A stretch of 53,100 nt of DNA from Aliihoeflea sp. 40Bstr573 (GTDB lineage Bacteria > Pseudomonadota > Alphaproteobacteria > Rhizobiales > Rhizobiaceae): positions 1 to 53,100 of the forward strand of contig NZ_JAAAMH010000020.1 of the NCBI RefSeq assembly GCF_024105655.1. The letters are read 5' to 3'. A model generated the notes under the pieces. It made no database searches. It was not told where the DNA came from and worked only from the letters and a program-made list of their open reading frames with translations. Position 1 is the first letter of the stretch. Every line of letters begins with the position of its first letter. Both the position numbers and the translations under genes were made by a program. Shown here piece by piece: positions 44,429 to 53,031 of the stretch.

Positions 44429-45715
44429 TCAGCCCAGCTTGACGTTGTCGATGCCGACGATGCGGTTGTAGACCCAGTAGAGGATCAGGACGCCGGCAAG
44501 CAGGATCGTGCCGAGCGCGGCGGCGAGGCCCCAGTTCAGCGAATTCTGCATGTGGAAGGCGATCAGGTTCGAGATCATCTGGCCGCTTTGCCCGCCCACG
44601 AGCGCCGGGGTGATGTAGTAGCCGATCGAGATGATGAAGACGAGGATCGCGCCGGCGCCGATGCCCGGAACGGTCAGCGGTACATAGACCTTCCAGAATG
44701 CCGTCCAGTTGTTCGCACCGAGCGAACGCGCCGCGCGCATATAGGAGGGCGAGATGCCCTTCATCACGCTGTAAAGCGGCAGCACCATGAAGGGCAAAAG
44801 CACATGCGTCATGGCGATGACCGTGCCGACGGCATTGTGGATCATCGGCAGCCGGCCGCTGTTGGAAATGATGCCGGACCAGACCAGCAAGTCGTTGATG
44901 ACGCCCTGCTGCTGCAACAGAACGATCCAGGCCGTCGTCCGCACCAGGAGCGAAGTCCAGAACGGCAGTAGGACGAAGATCATCAGGAGGTTCGACGTAC
45001 GCATCGGCAGCGATGCGAGCAGGAAGGCGATGGGATAGCCGAGCAGGAGGGTCGTGCAGGTGATGGCGACCGAAAGGGCGAGCGTGCGCAGGAAGAGCTG
45101 GACGTAGACGCGCTGCGTTGCCGGTTGCCTGACGAGTTCGCCGTCGGCGTTGTACCGCATGTCGACGGCCGAGATGTAGTGGGCGGTCGTGTAGGGGCGA
45201 CCCTCGCGCTTGAGGATGTGCCAGATCTGCATCTCGCCCCAGCGGCGGTTGTCGTCGATCACCGCCTCACGGAACGGCGCCTCGAGTTCGTCGGCTTCCC
45301 GCGCCAGACCTGCGACGAGGCTGCGCGCGCCGGAGAGTTCGTAGTTGAGGCGAATGGCGAGTTGACCGACCGAGCGGTTTTCCTGCGCGGCCGCGAGGTC
45401 GGAGACGAGCGCGGCGTAGGTTTCCTCGGAGGGAAGGTCTTCCCCGTCCCAATCGGAGAGCGTTTCGATCGTCTGCGGCAGGACGGTGCCGATCACCGGA
45501 TTGTCGACGCTCCGCCACATCATCTGGCCGATGGGAATGACGAAGGTGATGAGGATGAAGGCGAGCAGTGGCGCAACGAGCAGGAAGGCCGTGATCTTGC
45601 GCCGGCGTTCGGCGCGCTTGAGCGAGAGTTTGAGCGGCACGCCGTCGGCGGTGACCATGTCCCGCGGGCCGGGGTCGGCGGAAGAAGCGGCCGGGTCGAG
45701 CGCTGCGTGTGCCAT
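44429..45715 (-). CDS. ABC transporter permease, PotB-like, with large periplasmic insertion
   Basis: This 428-residue permease has a first helix at about 40-62 (KITAFLLVAPLLAFILITFV) and five more after residue 200; the EAA loop is AARSLGANNWTAFWKVYVPLTVPG. Between the first helix and the rest is a hydrophilic stretch of about 140 residues (about 65-205), predicted to be periplasmic; ordinary PotB is about 290 residues. The ATG at 45715 has GAGGAG upstream. The insertion is shared by some alphaproteobacterial members and may help dock the binding protein. Substrate is unknown. Confidence 0.87.
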   Translation of the reverse strand: MAHAALDPAASSADPGPRDMVTADGVPLKLSLKRAERRRKITAFLLVAPLLAFILITFVIPIGQMMWRSVDNPVIGTVLPQTIETLSDWDGEDLPSEETYAALVSDLAAAQENRSVGQLAIRLNYELSGARSLVAGLAREADELEAPFREAVIDDNRRWGEMQIWHILKREGRPYTTAHYISAVDMRYNADGELVRQPATQRVYVQLFLRTLALSVAITCTTLLLGYPIAFLLASLPMRTSNLLMIFVLLPFWTSLLVRTTAWIVLLQQQGVINDLLVWSGIISNSGRLPMIHNAVGTVIAMTHVLLPFMVLPLYSVMKGISPSYMRAARSLGANNWTAFWKVYVPLTVPGIGAGAILVFIISIGYYITPALVGGQSGQMISNLIAFHMQNSLNWGLAAALGTILLAGVLILYWVYNRIVGIDNVKLG

Positions 45716-45767
45716 CGGCTGAAAACTCCTCGCAGGGCGCGTCCTGCGGTACCGTCGAATGATTGAG

Positions 45768-45795
45768 GGATGCGGGCGCCGGGACGCCCGCATCC
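45768..45795 (-). promoter_or_regulatory. Intercistronic hairpin after the ABC binding-protein gene
   Basis: A perfect 11-bp stem (45768-45778 with 45785-45795) and a 6-base loop lie between the binding-protein stop and the PotB-like start. There is no T-run. It resembles hairpins that stabilise binding-protein mRNA or partly stop transcription before permease genes. Confidence 0.55.
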
Positions 45796-45804
45796 GTTCC
45801 GGGT

Positions 45805-46908
45805 CTACTGGAGCATCCAGCTCGCGTAGCGCTCGCGCAGCTCGTCGCCGTAGTCGGTCCAGAAATCGTTGTTGAGGACGATTGGCGCCGCGTAGTTGTC
45901 CGGGTTGGTCGGCATGTGCGGTGCCATGTCGATGCCGAGGTCCTCATGCTGACCGACGAGCGGAGCCGAAGAGGCGCGGGCCGGGCCGTAGGAGATGTAC
46001 TTGGCCTGGTCGGCAAGACGCTGCGTGTCGGTCGCCCAGTGCAGGAACTCCTTCACGGCTTCGACATTGCTGCCGCCTGCCGGCACGACCCATCCATCCC
46101 ATTCGACGAGCTGGCCGTCCCAGATGATCTCGAAGGGCTGGTTTTCCGTCTCGGCGGCGGCGAAGAGACGGCCGTTATAGCTCGTCGCAAAGGCTGCTTC
46201 CTTGTCTGCGAGGAGCTGCGGGCCCTGCGCGCCTTCGGTCCAGAAGATCAGTTCACTCTTGATCGTGTCGAGCTTGGCGAAGGCACGCTCCACGCCTTCG
46301 GGCGTCTCGAGCGTTTCGTAGATTTCGTCGAGCGGCACGCCGTCGGCGTAAAGCGCCCATTCGAGATTGCCGGCCGGGCGGTCCTGGATCGCGCGCTTGC
46401 CGGGGAAGTCTTCGATGTTGAAGAAGTCCTCGATGCTGTCCGGCTTCTCGCCTTCGAACATCTCGGTGTTGTAGCCAATGACCGTCGAATAGACGATCTG
46501 GGGGATGAAGCAGTCGCCGAGCGAGCCGGGCAGGAAGTCTTCGGAGGCAGGCGTGCCGTCGGGTGCCGGCGCGAGCCATTCGTCGGCATCGATCTCCATG
46601 ATGATGCCTTCGTCGCAGGCCAGCTGCGCATCGGACGGCAGCATGTCGACGAGATCCCAGGTCACGTTGTTGGCCTGCGACTGGGCCCGCAGCGAGGCGA
46701 GCGCGTTGGCCGATCCATCATCGTTCAGGAACCGGATATTCGGGTTCTCTTCCATGTAGGGGTCGAGATAGGCACGCTGCTGGCTTTCCGAATAGGCGCC
46801 GCCCCACGAGACGACGGTAATCGAAGTCGGGTCCTGGGCATAGGCACCTAGTGCGAGCAGGCTGACTGCCGCGCCCGCACCGATCACCTTGAGACGTATA
46901 TGCTTCAT
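45805..46908 (-). CDS. ABC transporter periplasmic binding protein, PotD-like
   Basis: This 367-residue protein has a signal peptide of about 24 residues ending AYAQ, then the PotD/PotF-type fold: SITVVSWGGAYSESQQRAY, NVTWDLVDMLPSDAQLACDEG, and a tryptophan-rich ligand site in FEIIWDGQLVEWDGWVVP. The ATG at 46908 has GAGGAG upstream. It belongs to the polyamine/opine binding class 1 proteins. The ligand could be a polyamine, opine or other nitrogen compound; its closeness to urease suggests a nitrogen source, which is inference. Confidence 0.88.
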   Translation of the reverse strand: MKHIRLKVIGAGAAVSLLALGAYAQDPTSITVVSWGGAYSESQQRAYLDPYMEENPNIRFLNDDGSANALASLRAQSQANNVTWDLVDMLPSDAQLACDEGIIMEIDADEWLAPAPDGTPASEDFLPGSLGDCFIPQIVYSTVIGYNTEMFEGEKPDSIEDFFNIEDFPGKRAIQDRPAGNLEWALYADGVPLDEIYETLETPEGVERAFAKLDTIKSELIFWTEGAQGPQLLADKEAAFATSYNGRLFAAAETENQPFEIIWDGQLVEWDGWVVPAGGSNVEAVKEFLHWATDTQRLADQAKYISYGPARASSAPLVGQHEDLGIDMAPHMPTNPDNYAAPIVLNNDFWTDYGDELRERYASWMLQ

Positions 46909-46986
46909 GACGTTCTCCTCTGGTTTCGCCGATGGTTCCTGCATCGGCTTCGTGCTCTTCCTAGCCGCTCGAAACGACGATTCTTG

Positions 46987-48090
46987 TCAGGCGTCGAGCG
47001 CCCTGCAATCCTCCGCCGACCACCCCACGCGCACGGTCTCGCCTGCTGCCAGCCACGCGCTGGTGTCGGCATTCGGCACCTTGATGATGAAATCAGGATT
47101 GCCGCAAACGCTGACCCGGGTGCGGATGTGGTCGCCGAGATAGATCAGTTCCTCGACGCGCGCCTCGAAGCTGTTGGCCGTCCCGTCTGGCGGGGCGATC
47201 CGCACGCGCTCGGGCCGCAGCGATAGCGTCGTCTTCTCGCCGGCGCCTGAAACGTTGACCGGCAGCGCCTGGATCAGCGATCCGTCCGTCAGCCGCACCG
47301 CGCAGCTGCTGCCGTTCATCGCCTCGACCTTGCCAGCAAGCTTGTTGTTCTCGCCGATGAAGGAGGCGACGAAGGCATTGTCCGGCCGCTCGTAAAGGTC
47401 GGCCGGAGCCGCGAGCTGCTGGATCACGCCGTCCTCGAACACCGCGATGCGATCCGACATCGTCAGCGCTTCCGTCTGGTCGTGCGTGACATAGACGACC
47501 GTGACGCCGAGATCGTCGTGAATGTGCTTGATCTCGTACTGCATCTGCTCGCGCAGATTCTTGTCGAGTGCGCCGAGCGGCTCGTCCATCAGCACCAGCA
47601 TCGGCTCGAAGACGAGCGCGCGCGCGACCGCGACGCGCTGCTGCTGGCCGCCCGAAAGCTGTGCGGGCATCCGGTTGCCGAGTTGTCCAAGCTTGACCAT
47701 GTCGAGCGCGCGCTTGACGCGGCTCTCGATCTCCGCTTTCGGCTTCGATCGCACCTTAAGCGGAAAGGCAAGGTTCTCCGAAACCGTCATGTGCGGGAAG
47801 AGAGCATAGTTCTGGAAGACCATGCCGATGTCGCGTTTGTGCGGCGGCACGTTGTCGATGCGCTCGCCCTTGATGCGGATTTCGCCATAGGTCGCGTTTT
47901 CGAAGCCGGCGAGCATCATCAGGCAGGTCGTCTTGCCAGAGCCGGACGGCCCCAGCATCGTCAGGAATTCGCCCTGCGCAATGTCGAGGTTCAAGTTCTT
48001 GACGACCAGTGTCTCGCCGTCATAGCTCTTCTGGACGTTTTGAAAGCGAACGAATCCGGGTCCGTCCGCGCCATTGCTGACGCTTACCAT
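46987..48090 (-). CDS. ABC transporter ATPase, PotA-like
   Basis: This ATPase has Walker A GPSGSGKTT, the Q-loop FQNYALFPHMTV, signature LSGGQQQRVAVARAL, Walker B MLVLMDEPLGALD and the H-loop THDQ, then a C-terminal TOBE domain of PotA type. Using the ATG at 48090 gives 367 residues; a longer version from 48135 is also in frame, and neither has a strong ribosome site. It is the first gene of the transporter operon and divergent from the aldehyde dehydrogenase gene. Confidence 0.92.
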   Translation of the reverse strand: MVSVSNGADGPGFVRFQNVQKSYDGETLVVKNLNLDIAQGEFLTMLGPSGSGKTTCLMMLAGFENATYGEIRIKGERIDNVPPHKRDIGMVFQNYALFPHMTVSENLAFPLKVRSKPKAEIESRVKRALDMVKLGQLGNRMPAQLSGGQQQRVAVARALVFEPMLVLMDEPLGALDKNLREQMQYEIKHIHDDLGVTVVYVTHDQTEALTMSDRIAVFEDGVIQQLAAPADLYERPDNAFVASFIGENNKLAGKVEAMNGSSCAVRLTDGSLIQALPVNVSGAGEKTTLSLRPERVRIAPPDGTANSFEARVEELIYLGDHIRTRVSVCGNPDFIIKVPNADTSAWLAAGETVRVGWSAEDCRALDA

Positions 48091-48341
48091 GAATTCAACT
48101 GTTCCCCTGTTGTCCTTGGCGTCTTGGCCGGACATTCTTTGCTTTGGCCGTAAGGATCACCATATCCGGGCAAATTGCAACAGTGGCCGACAGTGATTGG
48201 TCCAGTTTGCCTGTTTGCGTCGTGCGCTTGCCGTTTTGCGCTGCAATATACGTCGCGCCAATTCGCTTTGGGGGTCTATCGCCGTGCCCTGTCCGCACGC
48301 TATCTGGACCTGCAAAATCCGCCGCATCGAAGGACACCGAC

Positions 48342-49781
48342 ATGATCGAGAAGACAGAATTCTACATCGCCGGACGCTGGGTTGCGCCGAGCGCGCCGAA
48401 TACCTTCGAGGTGATCAATCCCGCCGACGAGCAGCCTTTTGCCGTCATCTCGCTCGGCTCCGCCGCCGATGTCGACAAAGCCGTCGAAGCGGCCCGCCGC
48501 GCCTTCCCGTCCTGGAGCGGCACCTCCAAGGATGAGCGCATCGCCGCCCTGGTGCGCCTGCTCGAAGCCTACAAGGCTCGCGTCGCGGACATGGCGAAGG
48601 CCATCTCCGACGAGATGGGCGCGCCAATGAAGCTCGCCATGGAAAGCCAGGCGGCGGTCGGCGTCAGCCACATCAAGACCTTCATTCGCACGCTCAAGAA
48701 TTTCGAGTTCGAGCATCCGCTCGACGAACGCAATCCCCAGGAGCGCATCGTCCATGAACCGATCGGCGTCTGCGGCCTCATCACGCCGTGGAACTGGCCG
48801 ATGAACCAGGTGACGCTGAAGGTCGTGCCGGCGATCGCGGCCGGCTGCACGGTGGTCCTGAAGCCCTCCGAGGTCGCACCGCTTTCCTCCATCGTCTTCG
48901 CCGAGATCATGGATGCGGCCGGGTTCCCCGCCGGCGTCTTCAACATGATCAATGGCGACGGCCCGACGGTCGGAGAGGCGATGTCGCGCCATCCGGGCAT
49001 CGACATGATGTCGTTCACCGGTTCGACCCGCGCCGGCATCGCCGTGACCAAGGCTGCGGCCGACACGGTCAAGCGCGTGACGCTGGAACTGGGCGGCAAG
49101 TCACCCAACATCGTCTTCGCCGACAGCGACCTCGAAGCCGCAATCGTGCGCGGCCTCGATCACTGCTTCGAGAATACGGGCCAGTCCTGCAACGCCCCGA
49201 CCCGCATGCTCGTCGAACGTTCCGTCTACGACCGCGCCGTCGAACTCGCCGGCGAACACGCCAGGACGGTCAAGGTCGGCAATCCGGCCGAGGATGGCGA
49301 CCATATCGGCCCGCTCGTCTCGCAGGCACAGTTCGACAAGGTGCAGGGCCTGATCGATATCGCCATCAAGGAGGGGGCAAAGGTCGTCGCTGGCGGCGCG
49401 GGCAGGCCGGAAGGCTTCAACCGCGGCTATTACGTCCGCCCAACCATATTCGCCGACGTCACCAACGAGATGACGATCGCCCGCGAGGAAGTGTTCGGCC
49501 CAGTGCTGGCGATGATCCCGTTCGAAGGCGAGGAAGAGGCCGTCGCCATCGCCAACGACACGCCCTATGGGCTGTCGAGCTACGTGCAGACAGGCGATGC
49601 CGAGCGCGCCCGCCGCGTTGCCCGCCAGCTGCGCGCCGGCATGGTGCAGGTTAACGGCGCCAGCCGCGCGCCGGGTTCGCCCTTCGGTGGATACAAGCAA
49701 TCCGGCCTCGGCCGCGAAGGCGGCAAGTATGGCCTCGAGGACTTTCTCGAAGTCAAGGCCGTCGCCGGCTGGCCGCAGTAG
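48342..49781 (+). CDS. NAD(P)-dependent aldehyde dehydrogenase
   Basis: This 479-residue enzyme has the aldehyde dehydrogenase fold with PWNWPMNQVTLKVVPAIAAG, the catalytic glutamate in LELGGKSPN and the catalytic cysteine in NTGQSCNAPTR. The ATG at 48342 has GAAGGA upstream; the longer upstream frame has no similarity. Its divergent arrangement with a PotABCD-type transporter suggests it may oxidise an aldehyde made from the imported compound, for example an aminoaldehyde from a polyamine. Many ALDH substrates remain possible. Confidence 0.88.
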   Translation: MIEKTEFYIAGRWVAPSAPNTFEVINPADEQPFAVISLGSAADVDKAVEAARRAFPSWSGTSKDERIAALVRLLEAYKARVADMAKAISDEMGAPMKLAMESQAAVGVSHIKTFIRTLKNFEFEHPLDERNPQERIVHEPIGVCGLITPWNWPMNQVTLKVVPAIAAGCTVVLKPSEVAPLSSIVFAEIMDAAGFPAGVFNMINGDGPTVGEAMSRHPGIDMMSFTGSTRAGIAVTKAAADTVKRVTLELGGKSPNIVFADSDLEAAIVRGLDHCFENTGQSCNAPTRMLVERSVYDRAVELAGEHARTVKVGNPAEDGDHIGPLVSQAQFDKVQGLIDIAIKEGAKVVAGGAGRPEGFNRGYYVRPTIFADVTNEMTIAREEVFGPVLAMIPFEGEEEAVAIANDTPYGLSSYVQTGDAERARRVARQLRAGMVQVNGASRAPGSPFGGYKQSGLGREGGKYGLEDFLEVKAVAGWPQ

Positions 49782-50193
49782 ACGGAATTTCGGCGCGGTC
49801 GGCCGCCCATGGCTGGCCGAAGCCGGTTGCGGCCCCAGCACGCGTAAGCTGGCGAGAACGCCCCGGCCGAATCAGACGGCGCGTCAGGAGGGCGCGGCGT
49901 TCGCTGTGTCGGCACCCGTAGCGCATAGGGGGAACGCAGCGCCGTGACGCTGGCCCCCGACAGCCGTTTCGGCTAGTCTCGGCCTGACAATCCAAACCAA
50001 GCAATCATCTCATATGGTTAATACCCGCGAGCCCGTGCGAATGACCGGTTTGCGGGCAAAATTGTGTGTGCGGATTGTCACAGCGGCCTTCTCACGCGTG
50101 TGGGCAACGTGCCGCTCGATTGACACCGCCGATCACCCGACCTTAACCTTTTGTTAACGACACGAAAATCGTGCGAAGTCGGGGATTGGGCGA
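49782..50193. other. Intergenic region containing a CtrA-type box
   Basis: About 410 bases with no supportable gene. The last 90 bases are the regulatory region of the transglutaminase-like gene and include a consensus CtrA site (listed separately). The remainder shows no repeats or terminator-like structure that I can support. Confidence 0.45.
50143..50158 (+). promoter_or_regulatory. CtrA-type binding site
   Basis: TTAACCTTTTGTTAAC matches the full consensus TTAA-N7-TTAAC of the alphaproteobacterial cell-cycle regulator CtrA. It lies 36 bases before the ATG of the following gene, a typical position for CtrA-activated or repressed promoters. Confidence 0.75.
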
Positions 50194-50817
50194 ATGGGTG
50201 GTTCTTCGAGATCACTGCGATTGCTTGCGGTCGCGATCCTGGCAGGCGCTTTCGCGCAGGCCCTGCCGGCGGCTGCCATGCCCACGACCGGCGCGGCGAT
50301 GGAAGCCGGCGGGCTGACGTCGCAGCCGATCGGCCATTACGACCTCTGCCAGCGCAGCCCGGGGGAATGCTCGATCCGTCCTATCGACCGCGGGCCGCTC
50401 CCCATCGATAATGCTCTCTGGCGCAAGATCGACAGCGTCAATCGATCGGTCAATGACGCCGTCTCGCCACGCAGCGACCTCGAAATCTATGGCCGCGACG
50501 AGTGGTGGGCCTATCCGGTCAATGGCGTCGGCGATTGTGAGGACTATGCGCTCGAAAAGCGCAAGCGTCTTGCGGAAGCCGGAATCCCTCTTTCCAACAT
50601 TCTCCTGACGGTCGTGCGCAAGCCGGATGGGGAAGGCCACGCGGTCCTGACATTACGCACCGATCGCGGCGATTTCATCCTCGACAATCTGAACAATGAT
50701 CTGCGCCCCTGGTATTCGACCGGATACAAGTTCCTGAAGCGCCAGGCATCGAACCACACCGGTCATTGGGTCACGCTGCGCGAAGACCGCAACATGCTGG
50801 TCGGCGCGCTGCAATAA
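50194..50817 (+). CDS. Transglutaminase-like cysteine peptidase (BTLCP family), secreted
   Basis: This 207-residue protein has a signal peptide of about 28 residues (ending AAA) and a transglutaminase-like fold with the catalytic triad C115 (GVGDCEDYALEK), H149 (GEGHAVLT) and D164 (FILDNLN). This is the bacterial BTLCP family, whose LapG member releases surface adhesins. No GGDEF/LapD-type gene is nearby, so the partner is unknown. Its predicted CtrA box suggests cell-cycle control. It stands alone as a single gene. Confidence 0.87.
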   Translation: MGGSSRSLRLLAVAILAGAFAQALPAAAMPTTGAAMEAGGLTSQPIGHYDLCQRSPGECSIRPIDRGPLPIDNALWRKIDSVNRSVNDAVSPRSDLEIYGRDEWWAYPVNGVGDCEDYALEKRKRLAEAGIPLSNILLTVVRKPDGEGHAVLTLRTDRGDFILDNLNNDLRPWYSTGYKFLKRQASNHTGHWVTLREDRNMLVGALQ

Positions 50818-51455
50818 GGCGATTTCTCGCGCCTGGCTCAGCGACCTTGGCGCGGTGTTGCAGGCCTGGGCGGGGTCCGGCCCGACGCAGGAAATTCTGC
50901 GATGAGATGGCGTTTGATGGCTGCGCGCAGCAGTCGATCTATGCAACGGGAAGAAATTCGCCCGCGTCGCACAAACAAGGCCCGACCATTAGCGGCGTTG
51001 GCGGATACGCCGTACCCGAACCCGCTTTCTTGGCGGCCGATGGATCCAGCCGCCCGCGCATCATTGACCCCCGTCGATGCCAAGCGCGATCCGCTTGAAG
51101 CGAAAATCGCAACGTACCTGCCTACGATTGGGCTCTGTTGCCGGTCACTCGTAGCTGCGTCGCAGGTCTGACTGGCGAAAGAACCGATCATTTGCCAAGC
51201 CGGGCACATACAATGCCAGCTTTGCGCGATAGACGTATTCGTCCGGTTCGGAGCGGAACGACCCGAGGGCATCGCATCGCAAGTTCAGTCCCTGCGCCTG
51301 AAAGGACCGACCGCTGGGCCCTATCAGCGCCGCGAGCGACGCCAGCGCCGCATCCGATCGTCGCTCCGCCAATCATGCCTGGCTATGTTCGGTTTGCGAA
51401 TGGTCCCAAACTCTTCTCCTCCTTCGCCCCTCCGCAGCGTCGCTGCGGATGAGAG
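50818..51455. other. Intergenic region between BTLCP gene and comM
   Basis: About 640 bases. Short frames (for example 50902-51171 plus and 51145-51372 minus) carry no recognisable domain or good ribosome site. I see no tRNA, repeat or clear terminator. It may hold decayed sequence. Confidence 0.35.
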
Positions 51456-52358
51456 CTACGCTGCCGCGGCCAACCGCTCGCCGGCCATCCGGTACGAAAT
51501 CGCCTCGGCAAGGTGAATGCGCGCTACCGTCTCCGCTTCGTCGAGATCGGCCAGCGTGCGTGCAACCTTGAGGACCCGGTGATAGGCGCGGGCCGACAGG
51601 TTCAGCTTGTCGCTTGCATCGCGCAGGAGTGCTGCACCGGCTTCGTCGGGAGCGGCGACGGTCTCGATCAGGCCGGCACTGCAATGCGCGTTGGTCGTCG
51701 CCGGCGAAAGGCCGAGCGCGGCATAGCGTTGCGCCTGCAATCGGCGTGCGGCGGCAACGCGAGCCCTGACCGTTTCGCTCTTCTCGGCCCGACCCGGGGC
51801 AATGAGGTCCGCGGCGCTGACTGCGGGTACCTCGATGCGAAGGTCGATGCGGTCGAGGAGCGGTCCCGAGATTCGCGCCTGGTAGTCGGATTGGCAGCGC
51901 GGCCCGCGCGCGCAACGATGCCCCGGCTCGCCCGCCATTCCGCACCGACAAGGGTTCATCGCCGCGACGAGCTGGATACGCGCCGGATAGGAGACACGGT
52001 GATTGGCGCGGGCGATGACGCTCTCGCCGTTCTCGATCGGCTGGCGCAGGGAGTCGAGCACGACCGGCTGGAATTCAGGAAACTCGTCGAGGAAGAGGAC
52101 GCCATTATGCGCCAGCGACACCTCGCCGGGCCGCGCCCTGAGGCCACCGCCGACCATCGCCGCCATCGAGGCCGAATGATGCGGACTGCGAAAGGGCCGC
52201 CGGTCCGAGAGCTTACCGCCGGCGAGCTCGCCTGCGATGGAGGCGATCATCGAGACCTCGAGCAGTTCCCTGGGAGCCAGCGGCGGCAGGATCGATGGCA
52301 GGCGCTGCGCCAGCATCGACTTGCCCGATCCGGGCGGCCCGATCATCAGCATGTTATG
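51456..52358 (-). pseudogene. comM: comM (YifB-family AAA ATPase), 5' part lost to an inserted element
   Basis: The preserved 298 residues are the C-terminal part of ComM/YifB, a helicase-like ATPase that helps branch migration during natural transformation. Walker A GPPGSGKS, Walker B GVLFLDEFPEF, the arginine region and the Cys-rich MNPCRCGMAG segment are intact. A full protein is about 510 residues, so about 205 N-terminal residues are missing. The match can be followed two codons above the ATG (His-Asn, to 52358), after which the frame reads four unrelated codons and stops at 52371. The cut lies directly at the start of a recombinase gene, so an element has inserted here. Confidence 0.88.
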
Positions 52359-52392
52359 GACAGAAGACCCCTAACCCATTACGAGCTGATCC
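52353..52392. mobile_element. Left junction (attL-like) of an element integrated in comM
   Basis: The comM similarity ends at 52358 and a serine recombinase begins at 52393 on the opposite strand. The junction lies at the Walker A coding region. The exact crossover dinucleotide cannot be set without the other end of the element, which is outside the window. Confidence 0.6.
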
Positions 52393-53031
52393 ATGACCAC
52401 GCTGACCAATCGCCCCAAGGCTTACTCCTACGTTCGTTTCTCAACGCCCGAGCAGATGAAGGGCGACAGCTTCCGCCGTCAGCTTGAGGCAGGAGAGCGG
52501 TACGCCGCGACCCACGGGCTCGACCTGGACACCTCGTTCAACTTCCACGACCTCGGGATGTCGGCTTGGCAGGGGCGCAACAAGACCGATGGAATGTTGG
52601 GCGAGTTCCTGTCGTTCGTCCAATCCGGCGACATCGCGAAAGGTTCTTATCTCCTCGTGGAGAACCTGGATCGCGTGTCGCGCGAGAACGCACTGGATGC
52701 GCTCGACACTCTGAAGGACATAGCCCGAGCAGGGGTTGCCGTCGTCACACTCAGTGACGGCAAGGTCTACACCCACGAGAGCCTTCGGATGAACCCGATG
52801 GACCTCATCTTGGCCGTCATGACCTTCATGCGGGCGAACGAGGAGAGCGAGGTGAAGGCGCGCCGTCTGAGGGAAGCATGGGGCGCAAAGCGTCGTGCCG
52901 CGTCCACCAAGCCGATGTCTGCCATCAGTCCCGGCTGGGTGCGCCTTAGGGACGACCGCAGCGGGTTCGACGCTGTCAATGACCACGGAATCGGGACCCT
53001 GTATTTTCGCGCAAAAGGGACCCCGGTTTAG
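52393..53031 (+). pseudogene. Serine recombinase, truncated
   Basis: The frame encodes 212 residues: a resolvase catalytic domain with the nucleophile serine S17 in YVRFSTPEQ and the arginine block VENLDRVSREN, then the beginning of the recombinase domain (KARRLREAWGAKRRAA and SPGWVRLRDD). Large serine integrases run to about 450-600 residues, so more than half is missing. From about 52974 the translated sequence stops resembling the family and reaches a stop at 53029. It sits next to the cut comM gene and is probably the element's integrase, now inactivated by an insertion. Confidence 0.82.

Noticed and set aside
50902-51171. Small 89-codon frame after the BTLCP gene
   Set aside because: No ribosome site, no signal peptide and no recognisable motif; overlaps several equally poor frames on the other strand.
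51145-51372. 75-codon minus-strand frame downstream of comM
   Set aside because: No family resemblance, and it is probably non-coding or decayed sequence.
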